Assembly: GCA_964510785.1 (NCBI GenBank)
Contig: CAZECM010000122.1
Coordinates: forward strand, 1-7,498
From: JAAYZM01 sp964510785
Lineage (GTDB): Bacteria > Actinomycetota > Actinomycetes > Actinomycetales > Cellulomonadaceae
Reading direction: 5' to 3'
DNA length: 7,498 nt
A program made the translations under genes and the position numbers. The notes beneath the pieces are model-generated. The model saw only the letters and a program-made list of their open reading frames with translations. It was not told the origin of the DNA and searched no databases. Positions 4,320-7,498 of the stretch are shown here, piece after piece (the stretch's first letter is position 1; every line of letters starts with the position of its first letter).

Positions 4320-6981
4320 GTGAGCGATGCAAAGCGACCCCGCCTTCTTCTGATCGACGGCCACTCGATGGCGTACCGCGCCTTCTTCGCCCTGCCGGTG
4401 GAGAACTTCGCGACGAGCACGGGCGAACCTACGAACGCCGTCTACGGGTTCACCTCGATGCTCGCGAACCTCATCGCGAACGAGCAGCCGACGCACCTCG
4501 CCGTCGCGTTCGACGCCGGGAGCCACACGTTCCGCACCGACGTGCTGCCGAGCTACAAGGGCACCCGCGAGTCCACGCCGGAGGCGTTCAAGGGCCAGGT
4601 GCCGCTCATCGAGGAGATCCTCGGCACGTTGCACATCCCCGCGATCAGCAAGGACAACTTCGAGGCGGACGACATCCTGGCGACCCTCGCGGGTCAGGCC
4701 TCCGCCCAGGGGATGCAGGTGCTCGTGTGCTCGGGGGACCGGGACAGCTTCCAGCTCGTGGACGAGGACGTCACGGTGCTCTATCCCGTCAAGGGCGTCT
4801 CGGAGCTCGCCCGCATGACGCCCGACGCCGTCGAGGCGAAGTACGGGGTGCGTCCTGAGCGCTACCCGGACCTCGCGGCTCTCGTGGGCGAGACGAGCGA
4901 CAACCTTCCTGGCGTGCCCGGCGTCGGCCCGAAGACGGCGGCCAAGTGGATCGCGCAGTTCGGCGGGCTCGAGGAGATCCTCGCCCGCGCGGACGAGATC
5001 CCCGGCAAGGCGGGGGAGTCGTTGCGTGCCCACCTCGAGCAGGTCGCCCTCAACCGCCGCCTCAACCACCTGCTGCGTGATGTCGAGCTCCCGCTCGGTG
5101 CTGCCGAGCTCGCCGTCCAGCCGTGGGACCGCGACGGCATCAACGAGATCATGGACGTGCTGCAGTTCCGCACGCTGCGCGAGCGGCTCCTCGCGATGAT
5201 GCCGAGCGACGAGCGGGCCGTCGAGGCGCCGGGCGTGCAGCTCGAGGTCGCGTCCCCGGGTGGGCTCGGTGCGTGGCTCGCGGCGCGCGCCGGCCAGGAG
5301 ATCGGCGTCGACGTCCGCGGCAACGTGTCCCCGGCCTCGCCGGACGCGTGGGGCGTCGCGCTCGCCGACGAGGCGGGCGGTGCGGTGACGGTCGACCTCA
5401 CGACGATCGACCCGGCCGACGACGACGCACTCGTGACGTGGCTCGCCGACGTGGGTGCCCCGAAGCTCGTCCACGGGTCGAAGGACGCGTGGCACGCCCT
5501 CGCGGGCCGGGGCATCGAGCTCGCGGGGGTCGCGTTCGACACCGAGCTCGCCGCCTACCTGTGCCTGCCCGACCGGCGCGGCTACGACATCGCTGAGGTC
5601 GCACAGACCTATCTCCATCGCGAGCTCGGTACGGACGCCTCGGGTGACGGGCAGGGCGCGCTCGACCTCGACGGGGGCGGTGAGGAGCTCGCGGCCGCCG
5701 AGCGTGCCGCGGCGACGGTAGAGCTCGCGGTCGTGCTGCGCGGCGAGCTCGCCGACCGCGAGGGTGCCGCCCTGCTCACCGAGCTCGAGCTGCCGCTCGT
5801 ACCCGTGCTCGCACGCATGGAACGCACGGGCGTCGCCGTCGACCTCGACTACCTGCGCGAGCTCGAGAAGCAGTTCGACTCGCGCGTGACGAACGCCGCC
5901 AGGGAGGCGTACGCCGTCATCGGCCACGAGGTGAACCTCGGCTCGCCCAAGCAGCTCCAAGAGGTGCTCTTCGACGAGCTCGACATGCCCAGGACGAAGA
6001 AGATCAAGACGGGCTACACGACCGACGCCGCCTCGCTCGCGGAGCTGTTCGCCAAGACGGAGCACCCGTTCCTCGCCCACCTGCTCGCCCACCGCGACGC
6101 GATCAAGCTGCGCCAGACGGTCGAGGGTCTCATCCGCTCCGTCGCGGACGACGGCCGCATCCACACGACGTTCCGCCAGACGGTCGCCGCGACGGGCCGG
6201 CTCAGCTCGAACGACCCCAACCTGCAGAACATCCCCATCCGTACCGCCGAGGGGCGGCTCGTCCGCAAGGCGTTCGTCGTCGGCGCGGGCTTCGAGACCC
6301 TCCTCACGGCGGCCTACTCGCANNNNNNNNNNGGCCCACCTCTCGGGCGACGAGGGGCTCATCGAGGCGTTCCGCTCGGGGGAGGACCTGCACCGCTTCG
6401 TGGGCTCACGCGTCTTCGAGGTCGCGCCCGCGGACGTCACGGCCGAGATGCGCTCGAAGATCAAGGCCATGAGCTACGGCCTCGCCTACGGGCTGAGCTC
6501 CTTCGGCCTGTCCAAGCAGCTCGACATCGACCTCAAGGAGGCGAGCCGGCTCATGGCGGAGTACTTCGAGCGGTTCGGCGGGGTGCGCGACTACCTGCAC
6601 CACGTGGTCGAGGAGGCGCGCGGCACGGGCTACACCGCGACGATCCTGGGCCGACGGCGCTACCTGCCGGACCTGACGAGCGACAACCGGCAGCGTCGCG
6701 AGCTCGCCGAGCGGGTCGCCCTCAACGCCCCCATCCAGGGCTCGGCCGCCGACCTGATCAAGATCGCGATGCTCGGTGTGGACCGCGAGCTCTCTGCCGC
6801 GGGGCTCGCCTCGCGCATGCTGCTCCAGGTGCACGACGAGCTCGTCATCGAGGTCGCCCCAGGGGAGTCGGCGCACGTCGAGCGCATCCTGCGTGAGCAG
6901 ATGGGTTCGGCCGCGGACCTGTCCGTCCCGCTCGACGTCTCCGTGGGTGTCGGGGCGAACTGGCACGACGCCGGGCACTGA
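4320..6981 (+). CDS. polA: DNA polymerase I (interrupted by an assembly gap in motif A)
   Basis: DNA repair and Okazaki-fragment polymerase with 5'-3' flap exonuclease. Residues 1-290 are the PIN/FEN nuclease, with the metal-binding acids Asp13, Asp65, Glu115, Asp117, Asp118, Asp140, Asp142 and Asp194, and the helix-hairpin-helix GVPGVGPKTA (198-207). Residues about 305-480 match the 3'-5' exonuclease fold, but the DxE motif reads Asp331-Val-Arg333, so proofreading is probably lost, as in mycobacterial PolA. The polymerase domain follows: TGRLSSNDPNLQNIPIR (625-641), motif B with Arg at 6451-6453, Lys at 6463-6465, Tyr at 6475-6477 and Tyr at 6487-6489, and motif C His-Asp-Glu at 6832-6840. 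Motif A is cut by ten Ns at 6323-6332, and the flanks are in different frames (+1). Restoring the expected QIELRIM needs 18 bases and gives about 889 residues, close to the family's usual length. Ala665 stands where the catalytic Asp is expected. The GTG start is forced by TAG at 4308 and the conserved LLIDGHS at residues 10-16. Confidence 0.98.
6323..6332. other. Assembly gap (10 N) inside polA motif A
   Basis: Ten consecutive Ns follow TCGCA and precede GGCCCACC. The preceding frame ends Tyr-Ser-(Gln) and the following frame resumes Ala-His-Leu-Ser one base out of phase. Ten is therefore a placeholder rather than the true length. The conserved family sequence between these anchors implies 18 missing bases. 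Confidence 0.97.
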
Positions 6982-6999
6982 CGGCTGGTACCCGAACAG

Positions 7000-7498
7000 C
7001 TACGAGTCGAAACCCATCCCGACCGCGTCGAGCACCCGCAGGAACGGGCCACGCCTGCCCTCGCGGTGATCCGCCCGGTCGAGCGCTCGGCGCGTCAGGT
7101 TGATGCCGATGCTCGCGAGCGGCTCGGGCGGGAACGGCAGCGGGAGCGTGCGCAGCATCTCGAGCCGGGTGCGCTCGGTCTCGAGGCCGTCGACGGCGTC
7201 GAGCGCGGCGCGTGCCATGAACCGGGACGCGCCGACGCCGAGGCCCGTGAAGCCCGCCACGTGGACGACCCGGTCCGCGTGGGCTCGCGCGAGGAACGCG
7301 CAGAACCGTGTCGAGGTGTCGATGACACCGGACCAGCGGTGCGTGAAGCGGATCCCCTCGAGCTGGGGGAAGGTCGCGAGGAAGTGGGAGGCGAGCCGCT
7401 CGTAGGTCTCGTGCCGGTCGTAGCGGGCGGAGTCGATCGCGCCGCCGTAGTGGTAGATGGCGTCGTACCCGCCCCACAGGATGCGTCCGTCCGCCGTG
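7000..7498 (-). CDS. FAD-dependent oxidoreductase, DAO family (C-terminal fragment, start beyond right edge)
   Basis: The frame is open from the right edge to TAG at 7000-7002, giving 165 residues of a D-amino-acid-oxidase/OrdL (gamma-glutamylputrescine oxidase-like) flavoprotein. Recognisable parts in fragment numbering are RILWGGYDA (5-13), part of the substrate-domain sheet; FPQLEGIRFTHRWSGVIDTS (43-62), typical of this family; and AGFTGLGVGASRF (81-93), the C-terminal glycine-rich strand and helix that close over the FAD. The N-terminal Rossmann GxGxxG motif must lie outside the window. The tail ending FLRVLDAVGMGFDS is helical and family-like. The reaction would be flavin-dependent oxidation of an amine or amino acid with release of aldehyde or keto acid, ammonia or amine and H2O2, or electron transfer to another acceptor. 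The substrate is unknown. It converges with polA, with 17-18 bases between the stop codons and no convincing terminator. Confidence 0.85.
   Translation of the reverse strand, partial: TADGRILWGGYDAIYHYGGAIDSARYDRHETYERLASHFLATFPQLEGIRFTHRWSGVIDTSTRFCAFLARAHADRVVHVAGFTGLGVGASRFMARAALDAVDGLETERTRLEMLRTLPLPFPPEPLASIGINLTRRALDRADHREGRRGPFLRVLDAVGMGFDS

Noticed and set aside
3906..6470. A continuous 854-codon minus-strand frame running from inside polA into the thioesterase
   Set aside because: Only its last 131 codons (from 4301) resemble a protein family. The rest is the low-complexity antisense shadow of polA and passes through the N gap.
6982..6999. Possible bidirectional terminator between polA and the oxidoreductase
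   Set aside because: Only a 4-bp GCTG/CAGC stem with a 9-base loop and no U run can be drawn, so it is too weak to call.
1..7498. Mobile element, CRISPR, tRNA/rRNA or defence system
   Set aside because: I saw no transposase, integrase, direct-repeat array, structured RNA gene or toxin-antitoxin-like pair. Composition and coding density look uniform across the window.

Overview
The window is a compact, very GC-rich stretch of bacterial chromosome. Strongly G/C third codon positions, GTG starts, and protein sequences close to mycobacterial and other actinobacterial families (DNA polymerase I especially) point to an actinobacterium, probably a Micrococcales or Cellulomonas-like organism. The lineage below phylum is inference. 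There is no sign of mobile DNA, CRISPR, tRNA or rRNA. This is ordinary core chromosome, and I do not see a new multi-gene system in it.

Layout. Positions 1-2993 (minus strand) hold a livH-livM-livG operon for a branched-chain amino acid type (LIV/HAAT) ABC importer. livG runs off the left edge just before its Walker B motif, and livF is expected beyond it. livH is unusual: it carries a signal peptide, a small extracytoplasmic beta-sandwich domain and a Pro/Ser/Thr linker in front of the permease. No binding-protein gene (livK) lies beside it. Positions 2994-3227 are a divergent regulatory region rich in inverted repeats, with a plausible promoter for the rightward gene. Positions 3228-3896 (plus) encode a GNAT acetyltransferase. 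It converges with a hotdog-fold acyl-CoA thioesterase at 3906-4301 (minus). That gene diverges, across only 18 bases, from polA at 4320-6981 (plus), which looks leaderless. polA converges with the C-terminal part of an FAD-dependent amine/amino-acid oxidase-type protein at 7000-7498 (minus), whose start lies beyond the right edge.

polA is broken by a 10-N placeholder (6323-6332) that falls in polymerase motif A. The two flanks are out of frame across the Ns. Family knowledge predicts that 18 bases are really missing, giving an enzyme of about 889 residues. Three codons before the gap, the invariant metal-binding Asp of motif A (E. coli D705) reads as Ala. This is most simply a base error at a contig end, but it should be checked.

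Functionally the window joins nutrient import (liv), two small acyl-transfer/thioester enzymes, and DNA repair and Okazaki-fragment processing (polA). liv genes near polA recall the arrangement in Streptomyces and relatives (from memory, not checked). The genes share no single pathway that I can see.
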